64,000 nucleotides of DNA from positions 62,001 through 126,000 of the forward strand of contig NZ_LR722652.1 in NCBI RefSeq assembly GCF_902500225.1. The letters run 5' to 3'. Made by a program: the position numbers and the translations under genes. Under the pieces are notes generated by a model. That model saw only the letters and a list, made by a program, of their open reading frames with translations, was not told where the DNA came from and did no database searches. Origin of the DNA: Buttiauxella massiliensis. Its GTDB lineage: Bacteria > Pseudomonadota > Gammaproteobacteria > Enterobacterales > Enterobacteriaceae. Of this stretch, positions 19,635-28,845 are shown one piece after another. Numbering within the stretch: position 1 is the stretch's first letter; each line of letters starts with the position of its first letter.

Positions 19635-21710
19635 ATGGTACCGTCTAAATTTATTCGTTCTAAAGCCGGGCGTTGTCTGCCTGTTATGTTGGCCGCGCTA
19701 ATATTCGCCGGCTGTACAACTAAAGCACCAGACCAGTCTGCTGCCCATATTCAGGGCGAGGCGACTGCTGATTCAGCGTATTACCTGCAACAAATGCAGC
19801 AAAGTAGCGATGATAGCAAGACCACCTGGCAATTACTCGCCATTCATGCGCTGTTAAAAGAAGGCAAAACTCAGCAAGCTGTTGATCTCTACAATCAACT
19901 GCCAAAAGAGATGAATGAAGAACAGGTGCGTGAGCAGAAGTTACTGGCAGTCGAGGTGAAAGTTGCCCAGAAGGATTTTGCTGACGCCAACACGCGCCTG
20001 AGCAAAATCGAGCTTTCTACACTCAATAAAAACCAGCAGACTCGCTACTACCAGGCGGTTATCGACGCAAGCCAGAACCGCCCGTCGCTTGGCCTGCTGC
20101 GCGCGTATATTGCACAAGAGCCAATGCTGACTGGCCCTGCGCATCAGAAGAATATCGATGGTACATGGCAGGCACTGTCTCAGATGATCCCGGAGCAGAT
20201 GAATTCGCTGGTCATTAATGCCGACGAAAACACGCTGCAAGGCTGGCTGGATCTGCAACGCGTCTGGAACGACAACCGTAACGATCCCGAAATGCTGAAA
20301 GCCGGTATTAAAGACTGGCAAACGCGTTACCCGCAAAACCCAGGTGCGAAAACACTGCCAGCTCAGCTCAGTAATATGCAGAATTACAAACCTGCCTCTA
20401 CTGAAAAAATCGCACTGTTGCTGCCATTAAGTGGCCAGGCCGCTGTATTTGGTCGCACTATCCAGCAAGGTTTTGAAGCGGCGAAAAATATGGGCTCCGC
20501 GCCAGTCGCACAAACTACGGCTCCGGCGCAGGTTGCTGATACCAACGGGCAGCCTGTTGACACCACTCAGGCCGCATTGCCGAAACCCGCAGATCCAAAT
20601 ATGGTCGCAAGCCCGGCGGCGGCATCGGTTGATGATTTAACTCAACAGCCTGATGCAACGCCAGCAGCTCCGGCCCCGCAAGCGGCTCCACAAACACAGC
20701 CAGCTGCAGCTGCAGCAGCTCCTGCCAATCCGTCTGCGGAAGTTAAAGTCTACGACACCACCACACAACCGCTGGCTCAGATACTCGCTCAGGCCCAGCA
20801 AGATGGCGCAACGATTGTTGTCGGCCCATTGCTTAAAAACAACGTCGATCAGTTAGCAACAACAACTTCCCCGCTGAATATCCTGGCGCTTAACCAACCT
20901 GAAAACGTGCAGAACCGTGCAAATATCTGCTATTTCGCCCTGTCGCCAGAAGACGAAGCGCGTGATGCAGCCGATCATATCTGGCAGCAAGGCCATCGTG
21001 CCCCGCTGTTGTTGGTTCCGCGTAGCGCCCTTGGCGACCGCGTCACTAAAGCTTTTGCCGATGAATGGTTGAAACTCGGTGGTGGCACGGTACTACAGCA
21101 AAAGTTCGGTTCAACGGCTGAGCTAAAACAAGGGATTAACAGCGGTTCAGGTATCGCGCTGAGCGGCACTCCGGTTAATGCCGCAGCCGCTCAACCGGAA
21201 GCTGTGACCATTGGTGGGCTGACAATTCCTGCTCCACCAACAGAGGCACAAATTACGGGTGGTACATCCGGTGGCGTAGATGCAGCCTACATCGTTGCAA
21301 CGTCTGACGAAGTCGCATTGATCAAACCAATGATCGCCATGCGTACCGGCAGCCGCAGCCCAGCGCAACTATATGCCAGTTCGCGTAGCTCTCAGGGTGT
21401 AAGTGGCCCGGATTTCCGTCTGGAAATGGAAGGTTTGCAGTTCAGTGAAATCCCGATGCTTGCCGGCAACAATCCATCGCTGATGCAGCAAGCACTGGGT
21501 AGCGTGAATAACGATTACTCACTGGCACGTCTTTACGCCATGGGCGTGGACGCGTGGTCACTGGCAAATCACTTCTCTCAAATCCGCCAGGTCCCTGGCT
21601 ATCAGGTGAATGGCAATACCGGCACGCTTTCTGCAACCCAGGATTGCGTCATTAACAGGAAGTTAAATTGGCTGCAATTCAGTCAAGGTCAAATCGTTCC
21701 GGCATCCTGA
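19635..21710 (+). CDS. lpoA: outer-membrane lipoprotein LpoA, activator of PBP1a
   Basis: The 691-residue protein is somewhat longer than E. coli LpoA (678). A signal peptide ends in a lipobox, LIFAGC, with the lipidated Cys at about residue 27. An N-terminal helical TPR-like domain (about 30-250) precedes a periplasmic-binding-protein-like C-terminal domain (about 255-691). The second domain is interrupted by a low-complexity Ala/Pro/Gln/Thr segment (about 290-370), which explains the extra length. LpoA spans the periplasm from the outer membrane to stimulate the transpeptidase PBP1a. Its 3' end overlaps yraN by 43 bp. Confidence 0.95.
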   Translation: MVPSKFIRSKAGRCLPVMLAALIFAGCTTKAPDQSAAHIQGEATADSAYYLQQMQQSSDDSKTTWQLLAIHALLKEGKTQQAVDLYNQLPKEMNEEQVREQKLLAVEVKVAQKDFADANTRLSKIELSTLNKNQQTRYYQAVIDASQNRPSLGLLRAYIAQEPMLTGPAHQKNIDGTWQALSQMIPEQMNSLVINADENTLQGWLDLQRVWNDNRNDPEMLKAGIKDWQTRYPQNPGAKTLPAQLSNMQNYKPASTEKIALLLPLSGQAAVFGRTIQQGFEAAKNMGSAPVAQTTAPAQVADTNGQPVDTTQAALPKPADPNMVASPAAASVDDLTQQPDATPAAPAPQAAPQTQPAAAAAAPANPSAEVKVYDTTTQPLAQILAQAQQDGATIVVGPLLKNNVDQLATTTSPLNILALNQPENVQNRANICYFALSPEDEARDAADHIWQQGHRAPLLLVPRSALGDRVTKAFADEWLKLGGGTVLQQKFGSTAELKQGINSGSGIALSGTPVNAAAAQPEAVTIGGLTIPAPPTEAQITGGTSGGVDAAYIVATSDEVALIKPMIAMRTGSRSPAQLYASSRSSQGVSGPDFRLEMEGLQFSEIPMLAGNNPSLMQQALGSVNNDYSLARLYAMGVDAWSLANHFSQIRQVPGYQVNGNTGTLSATQDCVINRKLNWLQFSQGQIVPAS

Positions 21711-22063
21711 CCCGTCAACAAGCTGGCGCGCGCTACGAATTAGAAGCGCGCCGCTTTCTTGAACGCAATGGACTGCGTTTCATCGCCGCAAACGTCCATT
21801 CTCGCGGTGGCGAAATCGACCTCATCATGAAACAAGGCAGCGTTATCGTCTTCGTAGAAGTGCGATACCGCCGCTCAAACCACTTCGGTGATGCAGCCGC
21901 AAGCATCACTCGCCGTAAGCAACAAAAATTATTACACACTGCTTCGTATTGGTTAGCCCGCACATCAGGAAGTTTTGATACTGTGGATTGCCGTTTCGAT
22001 GTGTTAGCCTTCACCGGCAATGAAATAGAGTGGTTAACCAACGCGTTCACCGCAGATGTTTAA
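21668..22063 (+). CDS. yraN: UPF0102 endonuclease-fold protein YraN
   Basis: The 131-residue protein equals E. coli YraN in length. The restriction-endonuclease-like core has GGEIDLIM and VFVEVRYR, with the acidic and basic residues of a PD-(D/E)XK-type fold. Its exact role is unsettled; a nuclease role has been inferred from the fold. The start is a TTG at 21668 inside the end of lpoA, preceded by AGGAAG. This gives the conserved length, and no ATG or GTG lies near. Confidence 0.9.
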   Translation: MAAIQSRSNRSGILTRQQAGARYELEARRFLERNGLRFIAANVHSRGGEIDLIMKQGSVIVFVEVRYRRSNHFGDAAASITRRKQQKLLHTASYWLARTSGSFDTVDCRFDVLAFTGNEIEWLTNAFTADV

Positions 22064-22082
22064 AGTAACCAGGTAAACTAAC

Positions 22083-22673
22083 GTGCTCGAAAGAATCAAA
22101 GTCTGCTTCACGGAAAGTATTCAAACCCAGATTGCCGCAGCGGAAGCTCTGCCAGATGCTATCTCCCGTGCAGCAATGACACTGGTTCAGTCTCTGCTTA
22201 ACGGCAATAAAATCCTTTGCTGTGGCAACGGCACGTCTGCGGCCAACGCCCAACATTTTGCCGCCAGTATGATCAATCGCTTTGAAACTGAGCGACCGAG
22301 TTTACCTGCCATTGCACTTAATGCTGATAATGTGGTCTTAACCGCGATTGCAAATGATCGTTTACACGAAGAAGTGTATGCCAAACAAGTACGTGCGCTC
22401 GGTCAAACCGGTGATGTTTTACTCGCCATTTCGACCCGCGGAAACAGTCGTGATATCGTCAAAGCGGTAGAAGCCGCCGTAACGCGCGATATGACGATTG
22501 TTGCACTAACTGGTTACGATGGCGGGGAATTGGCCGGGCTATTAGGGCCACAGGATGTGGAAATTCGCATCCCTTCTCACCGCAGCGCGCGCATTCAGGA
22601 AATGCATATGCTGACGGTAAACTGCTTATGCGATCTGATTGATAATACGTTATTCCCTCACCAGGACGATTAA
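22083..22673 (+). CDS. diaA: DnaA initiator-associating protein DiaA
   Basis: The 196-residue SIS-domain protein is almost identical to E. coli DiaA. Signature stretches are [20 protein letters not shown] and [14 protein letters not shown]. DiaA forms tetramers that bind several DnaA molecules and promote orderly initiation at oriC. The start is a GTG at 22083, as in E. coli. It lies 19 bp after yraN and 9 bp before dolP. Confidence 0.96.
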   Translation: MLERIKVCFTESIQTQIAAAEALPDAISRAAMTLVQSLLNGNKILCCGNGTSAANAQHFAASMINRFETERPSLPAIALNADNVVLTAIANDRLHEEVYAKQVRALGQTGDVLLAISTRGNSRDIVKAVEAAVTRDMTIVALTGYDGGELAGLLGPQDVEIRIPSHRSARIQEMHMLTVNCLCDLIDNTLFPHQDD

Positions 22674-22682
22674 GGAGTACAG

Positions 22683-23258
22683 ATGAAGGCATATAAGCCA
22701 CTTGCAGTCCTTATTACTGCGCTACTTCTACAAGGTTGTGTTGCTGCCGCAGTCGTGGGTACCGCAGCAGTCGCCACTAAAACGGCGACAGATCCGCGTT
22801 CAGTCGGTACTCAGGTTGACGATGGTACGCTGGAATTGCGCGTAAATAGCGCGCTTGGCAAAGACGAGCAAATTAAGAAAGAAACGCGTATCAACGTGAG
22901 TGCGTATCAGGGCAAAGTGCTGTTGGTTGGACAGTCGCCTAATTCCGAACTCTCATCGCGTGCCAAACAGATTGCGTTAGGCGTAGATGGCACCACAGAG
23001 GTGTATAACGAAATCCGTAACATGGCGCCAATTGGCCTGGGAACGGCGTCTAACGATACCTGGATAACGACCAAAGTGCGCTCTCAACTGCTGGCAAGCG
23101 ACCAGGTAAAATCGACGAATGTGAAAGTCACTACCGAGAACGGCGAAGTGTTCCTGTTAGGTTTAGTCACTGACAGAGAAGCCAAAGCTGCGGCAGATAT
23201 TGCCAGCCGCGTCAGCGGTGTGAAGCATGTGACGACTGCGTTTACGATGCTGAAGTAA
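22683..23258 (+). CDS. dolP: division- and outer-membrane stress-associated lipoprotein DolP (YraP)
   Basis: The 191-residue protein matches E. coli DolP. Signal peptide and lipobox LLLQGC place the lipidated Cys at residue 19. Two BON domains follow (about 45-110 and 125-190). It sits at the inner face of the outer membrane, binds phospholipid and supports envelope integrity. It ends the rsmI-dolP conserved block; the next 670 bp are a giant palindrome instead of the E. coli neighbours. Confidence 0.95.
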   Translation: MKAYKPLAVLITALLLQGCVAAAVVGTAAVATKTATDPRSVGTQVDDGTLELRVNSALGKDEQIKKETRINVSAYQGKVLLVGQSPNSELSSRAKQIALGVDGTTEVYNEIRNMAPIGLGTASNDTWITTKVRSQLLASDQVKSTNVKVTTENGEVFLLGLVTDREAKAAADIASRVSGVKHVTTAFTMLK

Positions 23259-23271
23259 TCCTCCACGGAAG

Positions 23272-23911
23272 CTGTCTCTTGGTCATCTCTGTGTGAGTCG
23301 CGAGACAGTTCCGTTCACCCGATGTTCCGTGTTTCATATAGCCACTGTACCGGTGAACGTCTTAGGGTGGCCGCCGTCACCACCCTAAGAACCCGGACTC
23401 CCGGCAAATCAATCGCCGCAAGCGGTAAACCTCCATTTTGCCTCCGTGTCAGGGTCGGTTGCGATTCGTTCCCGACGATCGCGCCCTCCAGCCGTTCCCG
23501 ACGGCTGGACCCTGCCACCTGGAGTCAAAATGGAGGCGATTGAAGCCGGAACCAAAGGTCAACGTCAAAGGCTAAAAACCACACTGAGCCGGTTTTGACC
23601 TTGTTCCCGGTATAAATTGCCCCAGTTTTCTCCATAAGTCAGGGTGGCGCCGTCGGGAACGGCGCCAGTGAGCGATCGTCGGGAACGAGTCGCGAACGAC
23701 CGTGATGTTGGGGATAAGCTGGGGTTTACCGCGCAGCGGCAATTTAATCACCGGGCGACGGGGTCGCCAGGGGGATGTCGTTATCCCACTGGCACGTTCA
23801 CCGTTTGCAGGAATGAAAGAGATAACTGAACGCTCGGGTGAACGGAAAATCAACGAGGCTCAAAGATCTCACCCTGACAAAATGCCCGGGTGAGTTGTGA
23901 CTAAGAGACAA
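23272..23911. repeat. giant imperfect palindrome (about 640 bp) with transposon-like ends
   Basis: The gap between dolP and the convergent regulator gene is almost entirely one inverted repeat centred near 23577. Paired arms share this centre: 23309-23322 with 23834-23847 (14 of 14), 23351-23360 with 23794-23803, 23415-23431 with 23723-23740 (imperfect), 23461-23482 with 23672-23693, 23488-23508 with 23646-23666, and 23546-23562 with 23595-23610. Four local hairpins have TCCCG loops, or CGGGA in the mirror copies. The outer ends CTGTCTCTTGGTCA and, reverse-complemented, TTGTCTCTTAGTCA resemble the IS50 inside end (IS4 group). No coding frame is credible. A MITE-like element is the best guess. 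Confidence 0.75.
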
Positions 23912-23931
23912 CCCCTGCGGGAGAGCCCCCC

Positions 23932-25842
23932 CTAAAACCGACTCAAACAATCCATTGCCACCGCTTTAAACTCCTCAAAACTCTTACTATCGCGCAAACG
24001 CGGCATCGCCCTTTCACGCAGAAACGTGACAAACAGATCGTAAATCGCCATCGCTTCTTCGTACTCGCTTTTACTGATAGCAAGCAAGAAGATGACATGC
24101 GCCGTCTCATCTCCCCAGCGAATACCTTGTGGTGCAAGCACTGTGTACACCACGGTTTTGTTCGCCATCAGCCCCAATGAGTGAGGCAGTGCAATCCCCT
24201 CGCCCAATACGGTGCTGACGATAGCTTCACGCTCAACCACTGAAGGGTAAAAATCGGCCGCTACATAGCCTTCTCGTTCAAGCTGCTGGCAAAGCATGCT
24301 GAACAACTCCTGCTGAGTCATCGGCTCATCAACCACCCGGAAATGGCTGGCATCAAAGAATTTTTCCAGCATGTATGGGCGTGTGCGATCCACCAGCACC
24401 AGCTTGCCCAACTGTTCAAGTTGGTACTCTGTCGGGAATGGGGCCACCACCACAGTAGGCTTTTGTTTATCGCTAATGCGCGCCGTGGAAATAACAAAAT
24501 CCTCTTCCACGTCGTCGAGCTGTTCATAATCGCGCAGGGAAATGATCCGCGTGACCTCAATTTGAGGGTATTTACGCAACAGCATCGCCTGAATCATGCG
24601 TACCGTGGAGTTCCCGGTATCGCAAACCAGCAGCACGCGCGGATGGCGCTGATAACCAATGTTGTAGTGCCGCTCAAGTCCCACCCCAATATGTAGCACC
24701 AGGAAACCAATTTCGTTTTCGCTGATGACATATGGCGTGTATTTCCCCCAGCTCGACACCGCCGCAAGCGTCATGTCATAAGCCATCGGGTAGTGCTGTT
24801 TAATATTGCCTAGCAGGGGATTAGGAATATTTATCTGATAGCGCACACGGGTAATCATAGTTTTGATATGCGTGAGCAAATCAGCATGTAGCTGCTTATC
24901 GGTCAGTAGGTTGTAGTTATAGTTGTTGTTGATAAAGCTCAGAATATAATTCACCAGCGCTTCATCGTCGTCAGCACTGATAGCGCTCGCCGCCACCGCT
25001 TGCACCTGGCGCGAGGCAATATGAACTTGCAGCCATTGCTCTTCCGCCTCGGAAAGCGCTTTACCAGCAAGCTCCTGTAACAGTACGGTGATTTGTTTTG
25101 CGGCTTCACGCACCGCTTCGTCTACATTGTCAGCGCTAAATTCCGGCAGCGGGTAACCCTCACTGATACGGCGAACCGCAACGGCGCAATATAAACGGAT
25201 AAACTGTTCACCTTCGTCAGTCAGGCGGATACGGCAGCGCGTAAAACAATTGTGCAGTTCTGCCGCCAGTTGTTCTGGCACTCCTGCATTGAGCACTTCT
25301 TCAGTCAGCAGTGGATTTTCGCAATCTTCCTGCGTGAGTTTCCAAAGCAGATCGGTCAGACAGGCACGCACCGACATTTCACTGCCAAACAGCTTCATGC
25401 CGTGGCGCGGGCGGGTTTCAATCGTCAAGTTGTAGCGTGCCAGCCAATCACGAACCTCAGCCATATCGCTTTGCAATGTCGCACGGCTAACAAACCACTC
25501 TTCGGCCAGATCTTCGAGTTTTAAAGAGAAGGCTGACGTCAGAAAACGCACCACTAAATAGTGCACGCGTTCCGGGGAATTACGGGGAATACGCAGCTGA
25601 CGTGAAGGCTGCTGCTGGAGTTCTTCATACAGCGCTGGGTCTGCAATATTGAGCTGATAACCCGCTCCGCGATTCAGGACAAACTGCGCGCCATGCCCGA
25701 CCATCAGCGCATTTAAAGCGGTAATATCCGCGCGTACAGTGCGGGTAGAAACGGATAATCGCCGTGCCAGTTCATCCTGGAGCAGCGTCTCGTTTTGCAG
25801 CATTTCAAACAGTTGGGCCAGACGTTGGTTTGGGAATCTCAC
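23932..25842 (-). CDS. BglG/MtlR-type regulator with HTH, two PRD, EIIB-like and EIIA-like domains
   Basis: The 636-residue multidomain PTS-controlled transcription factor has an N-terminal helix-turn-helix (about 5-45; LQDELARRLSVSTRTVRADI) and a second winged helix (about 88-145). PRD1 spans about 185-285 and PRD2 about 295-395 (His325 and His384). An EIIB-like domain has Cys407 in VLLVCDTGNST. A C-terminal EIIA domain has His554 in EGIALPHSLG. Such proteins are DNA-binding activators whose activity depends on PTS phosphorylation. It is the last gene of the ten-gene operon, 15 bp after the lactonase gene, so it is likely autoregulated and specific for this operon. Confidence 0.88.
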   Translation of the reverse strand: MRFPNQRLAQLFEMLQNETLLQDELARRLSVSTRTVRADITALNALMVGHGAQFVLNRGAGYQLNIADPALYEELQQQPSRQLRIPRNSPERVHYLVVRFLTSAFSLKLEDLAEEWFVSRATLQSDMAEVRDWLARYNLTIETRPRHGMKLFGSEMSVRACLTDLLWKLTQEDCENPLLTEEVLNAGVPEQLAAELHNCFTRCRIRLTDEGEQFIRLYCAVAVRRISEGYPLPEFSADNVDEAVREAAKQITVLLQELAGKALSEAEEQWLQVHIASRQVQAVAASAISADDDEALVNYILSFINNNYNYNLLTDKQLHADLLTHIKTMITRVRYQINIPNPLLGNIKQHYPMAYDMTLAAVSSWGKYTPYVISENEIGFLVLHIGVGLERHYNIGYQRHPRVLLVCDTGNSTVRMIQAMLLRKYPQIEVTRIISLRDYEQLDDVEEDFVISTARISDKQKPTVVVAPFPTEYQLEQLGKLVLVDRTRPYMLEKFFDASHFRVVDEPMTQQELFSMLCQQLEREGYVAADFYPSVVEREAIVSTVLGEGIALPHSLGLMANKTVVYTVLAPQGIRWGDETAHVIFLLAISKSEYEEAMAIYDLFVTFLRERAMPRLRDSKSFEEFKAVAMDCLSRF

Positions 25843-25857
25843 GGCCGTTTCCTTTCG

Positions 25858-26964
25858 TTAATCGGGTGCAGCACCTGTCAAAACCATCTGTGACGGGCTG
25901 CCAACCGCAATGTAATCCTCAACAAAATTCAGTTTTCCAGTCGGCTGCGCCACGCTAAAACGCGCGATGTTATCGCTGCGCTGATTCATTACGTACAGAT
26001 ACTTTTCATTATGGCCGAGCGTTAGCGTGCGCGGGTAATCACCCCGCGTCCAGACGTGCTCCACAAGTTCCAGCCTGCCATTCGCAGCAACGCTAAAATG
26101 GCCGATGCTGTTGTGCAAACGGTTCGCAACATACAGCTGTTTCCCGTCTTTGCTCAACACCAGGCCTGACGCAAAGCTAGTGCCCTTGAACCCCTTAGGT
26201 AGCGAGGAAATGCTCTCGCCCTCGGTTAGTGTTCCTTTGGCTACATCAAGTTGGTAGTGGGTAAGCGTAGAAGATTCTTCGTTGATCAACCATAAGCCAT
26301 CACCCTTTGGCGTGAATACAAAATGGCGTGGCCCTGCACCTTGCGATGAGGCGTCAATATAGGGAGGATCGTTTGGCGTGAGCTCGCCGTGGGTTTTATC
26401 GAAACGATATTGATAGATCCGATCGAGTCCAAGATCGGTGGTAAAGATGAATTTACCACTCGGATCGGTGGCGATCATATGTGCATGCGGGCCACTGTGG
26501 CCGCTGGCCGCAAAACTGCCTTCCACGGCGGCTTCTGGTTTTTTGGCGCCCGCTGGCCCTGCATCCTGTTGAATATCCGTGGCCTGGCCCAGGCTGCCAT
26601 CGCCCTTGACTGGCAATACGGCAACGGAACCGCTGCCGTAATTCGCCACCAGCAAATGCCGCTCGTCCGGCGTAAGCGTGAGATAGACCGCCCCAGCACC
26701 GCCCGATGAAACCTGATTCAGTTCAGTAAGATTGCCATCATCCCCAACACGCAACGCTGCAATCACGCCGTTTTCAGTTTCGCTTGCCACATACAGCGTT
26801 TTACCCTCTTTCGAGGCGGTGAGCTGCGCGGCATTCGGCAGTTCACTGACCAGCGTTTTGCGGGTCAGTGCACCGGTTTCGGCATCGACATTAAAACGGT
26901 AAATCCCTTCACCATTTGGGTTGTAGGTACCGACCCAGGCGAATTGCGTTTGTGTTGCGGGCAT
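25858..26964 (-). CDS. lactonase-family seven-bladed beta-propeller protein
   Basis: The 368-residue protein of the 6-phosphogluconolactonase-like (lactonase, YbhE/Pgl) family starts with TQFAWVGTYNPNGEGIYRF. Repeated blade motifs follow (LTPDERHLLVANYGSGSVAV; SKDGKQLYVANRLHNSIGHF; YVMNQRSDNIARF). It has no signal peptide, so it is cytoplasmic. In this operon, with a deacylase, an ammonia lyase and an aldolase, it probably opens a sugar-acid lactone or its phosphate to the free acid. It lies 25 bp after the aldolase gene. Confidence 0.8.
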   Translation of the reverse strand: MPATQTQFAWVGTYNPNGEGIYRFNVDAETGALTRKTLVSELPNAAQLTASKEGKTLYVASETENGVIAALRVGDDGNLTELNQVSSGGAGAVYLTLTPDERHLLVANYGSGSVAVLPVKGDGSLGQATDIQQDAGPAGAKKPEAAVEGSFAASGHSGPHAHMIATDPSGKFIFTTDLGLDRIYQYRFDKTHGELTPNDPPYIDASSQGAGPRHFVFTPKGDGLWLINEESSTLTHYQLDVAKGTLTEGESISSLPKGFKGTSFASGLVLSKDGKQLYVANRLHNSIGHFSVAANGRLELVEHVWTRGDYPRTLTLGHNEKYLYVMNQRSDNIARFSVAQPTGKLNFVEDYIAVGSPSQMVLTGAAPD

Positions 26965-26989
26965 TGATGATCCTCATGGTTATCAGGTT

Positions 26990-27730
26990 TTAGCCAACCA
27001 ACTTCTTCGTCATATCCAGCAAAGTGCGCACATCTTCCGGACGTGTATTGCCGCTCGCTTTATCAATAATTGAGCTGTAAATATGCGGAATGATCTTACT
27101 CACTCCCGTATCCAGTGCGATCTTCAGGATTTCTTCGTAGTTCTCAAGATCGATCCCGCCAGTCGGTTCCAGCCAGAAATCGTGTTTTGCACAAGCCAGT
27201 GCCACCGCATGGAACTCATCACGGTATTTCAGGCCACCCATCGGGAAATATTTGATTGAGCTGCCGCCCATATCTTTGAGCAACGCGATAGCGGTATCTA
27301 CCGGCACAATACCGTCAGAAGAAGCTGAACTCAGTGGGCCGGTGGAAATTTTTACCATCCCGACCATTCCCGTTGGAGAAACCAGGCCATTGACCACGCT
27401 TTCATTTTGCCCAAGCAACGCACGACTTGCACCCACGCCGGTAAACACCTGGTTTACGTGCTGCGGTTGCACCTGGCGGGAGATTTCACTCACCATTGCC
27501 GACTGGTTTGGGTCACCTGCGCCAAGGCCAACAGAAAGCGCATTTTCGATCAATGCCGCATATTCACGCATATCCGCTACGGCAGTTGCTACATCAGGGT
27601 AATTTTTAGAAAGCACGCCGACCAGAACATGGCCTTCTGCAGCGTCATAAATCTCTTTCGCGTTATCTTTCGAACCCGCCAGCACATTCAGGCATACACG
27701 GTCACGATAAAAATTCGGGGTCAATTTCAT
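26990..27730 (-). CDS. DgaF-like 2-dehydro-3-deoxy-6-phosphogluconate aldolase (KDGP_aldolase family)
   Basis: The 246-residue protein belongs to the family of Salmonella DgaF, distinct from Eda. Family stretches are NVLAGSKDNAKEIYDAAEGH, GLVSPTGMVGMVKISTGPLS and SSIKYFPMGGLKYRDEF. The Lys in IKYFPMGG is the probable Schiff-base residue by analogy with class I KDPG aldolases. The expected reaction is KDGP to pyruvate and glyceraldehyde-3-phosphate. Its start overlaps the upstream DgaE-like stop by 4 nt (ATGA), so the two are translationally coupled, as the two-step pathway would need. Confidence 0.85.
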   Translation of the reverse strand: MKLTPNFYRDRVCLNVLAGSKDNAKEIYDAAEGHVLVGVLSKNYPDVATAVADMREYAALIENALSVGLGAGDPNQSAMVSEISRQVQPQHVNQVFTGVGASRALLGQNESVVNGLVSPTGMVGMVKISTGPLSSASSDGIVPVDTAIALLKDMGGSSIKYFPMGGLKYRDEFHAVALACAKHDFWLEPTGGIDLENYEEILKIALDTGVSKIIPHIYSSIIDKASGNTRPEDVRTLLDMTKKLVG

Positions 27731-28845
27731 GCCTGTTTCTCCTTGCTGACCAATGCCTTAATGCATTGATAGATAATCTCTAACTGTTGCGAGCTGACGC
27801 TACGCACATCGGCTTCGATAATCCCTTCGTTGGCTTTGTAGCCACGGAAGAAAATCGCATATTCGCCCTGTTTCAGCGCGCTCACCAACTCGACGGTGCT
27901 GACGCCAATCGCCGCTTCATCAAACTTAATTTCAGTACGGGCGATGTCGCGACCGGCTGCATCCCACACCACGCGGGCTGTGATCCCCTCAAGGGTGTTG
28001 AGGCTCTCGATAAACGGCGTCATTTTTTCGACCATCTGTGCGCCGCTTTCTTTGGCTGCCGTTAAATAGTGTTCGATAGCGCTGGTCAGGCCAAGAATAC
28101 CTTCTTTGCCGACTTTCATGGCGCGGCCAATGCCGCCTGTTTGCAGCTTCACCCACTCAACATACTGCGCTTTGCCAATTACCAGGCCGCTGGTTGGCCC
28201 TTCAATGGCTTTTGCGCCGCTGTAAATCACCAGGTCAGCACCTGCGCGGTAGTAGCACTGCAAATCTTCTTCCGCTGCTGCATCAACAATCAGCGGCAGG
28301 TTATGTTTGCGCGCCACGACAGCAGCCTGCTCTACGCTAAGCATGCTTTTCTGAACCGAGTGATGCGATTTGATATACAAAATGGCGGCAGTGCGTGGGG
28401 AGATGGCAGCAGCTAATTGTTCGGCAGAACATTCGTTGGCATAGCCCGCTTCCACCACTTTGCCACCACCGAGATAAACCATCGTGCCCACCGGCGCGCC
28501 GAAGTTCACGTTGTGGCCTTTCGGCAACACAATTTCGTTGTTCTCAAGTGGCGTGCCGTGCAGGTTTTCAATCAGCCAGGCGTTGTCCTTCACAAGCACT
28601 GCCGCCACAGATTGCGCGATACCCGCAGATGCGCAAGACACTACTGTTGCGGCTTCAACATCCAGCAGCCTGGCGATGTACTCCCCGGTTTTGTTCACCA
28701 GGTCTTTCATCTCAAAATAGTGATTCATACCGTTGGTCACGGCTTCAACCACTTCCGGGCGCGGGGTAGAAACACCGAGTGCCGTCATGCGGCCAGAGGC
28801 ATTAATGACTTGTTTTAAATTATATTTCTCATAAATCGAAGACAT
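27727..28845 (-). CDS. DgaE-like PLP-dependent ammonia lyase (SelA-related fold)
   Basis: The 372-residue PLP enzyme starts at the ATG at 28845 (MSSIYEKYNLKQVINASGRM); an upstream frame extension to 28977 runs into the previous gene and is not conserved. Motifs are MTALGVSTPRPEV, SCASAGIAQS and VIYSGAKAIEGPTSGLVIG, which holds the PLP-binding Lys in SGAK. The family includes Salmonella DgaE, D-glucosaminate-6-phosphate ammonia-lyase, which yields KDGP and ammonia. It resembles SelA only in fold. The 17-nt overlap with the amidohydrolase gene shows tight coupling. The substrate is therefore probably a 2-amino-2-deoxy sugar acid phosphate. Confidence 0.85.
   Translation of the reverse strand: MSSIYEKYNLKQVINASGRMTALGVSTPRPEVVEAVTNGMNHYFEMKDLVNKTGEYIARLLDVEAATVVSCASAGIAQSVAAVLVKDNAWLIENLHGTPLENNEIVLPKGHNVNFGAPVGTMVYLGGGKVVEAGYANECSAEQLAAAISPRTAAILYIKSHHSVQKSMLSVEQAAVVARKHNLPLIVDAAAEEDLQCYYRAGADLVIYSGAKAIEGPTSGLVIGKAQYVEWVKLQTGGIGRAMKVGKEGILGLTSAIEHYLTAAKESGAQMVEKMTPFIESLNTLEGITARVVWDAAGRDIARTEIKFDEAAIGVSTVELVSALKQGEYAIFFRGYKANEGIIEADVRSVSSQQLEIIYQCIKALVSKEKQA

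Noticed and set aside
23281-23880. Short reading frames inside the palindrome (for example 23322-23543 and 23644-23829)
   Set aside because: They follow the symmetric repeat arms, lack ribosome sites and show no protein-like composition.
23263-23920. Target-site duplication flanking the giant palindrome
   Set aside because: The 9 bp on either side of the IS50-like ends (CCACGGAAG and CCCCTGCGG) differ, so recent transposition is not shown.
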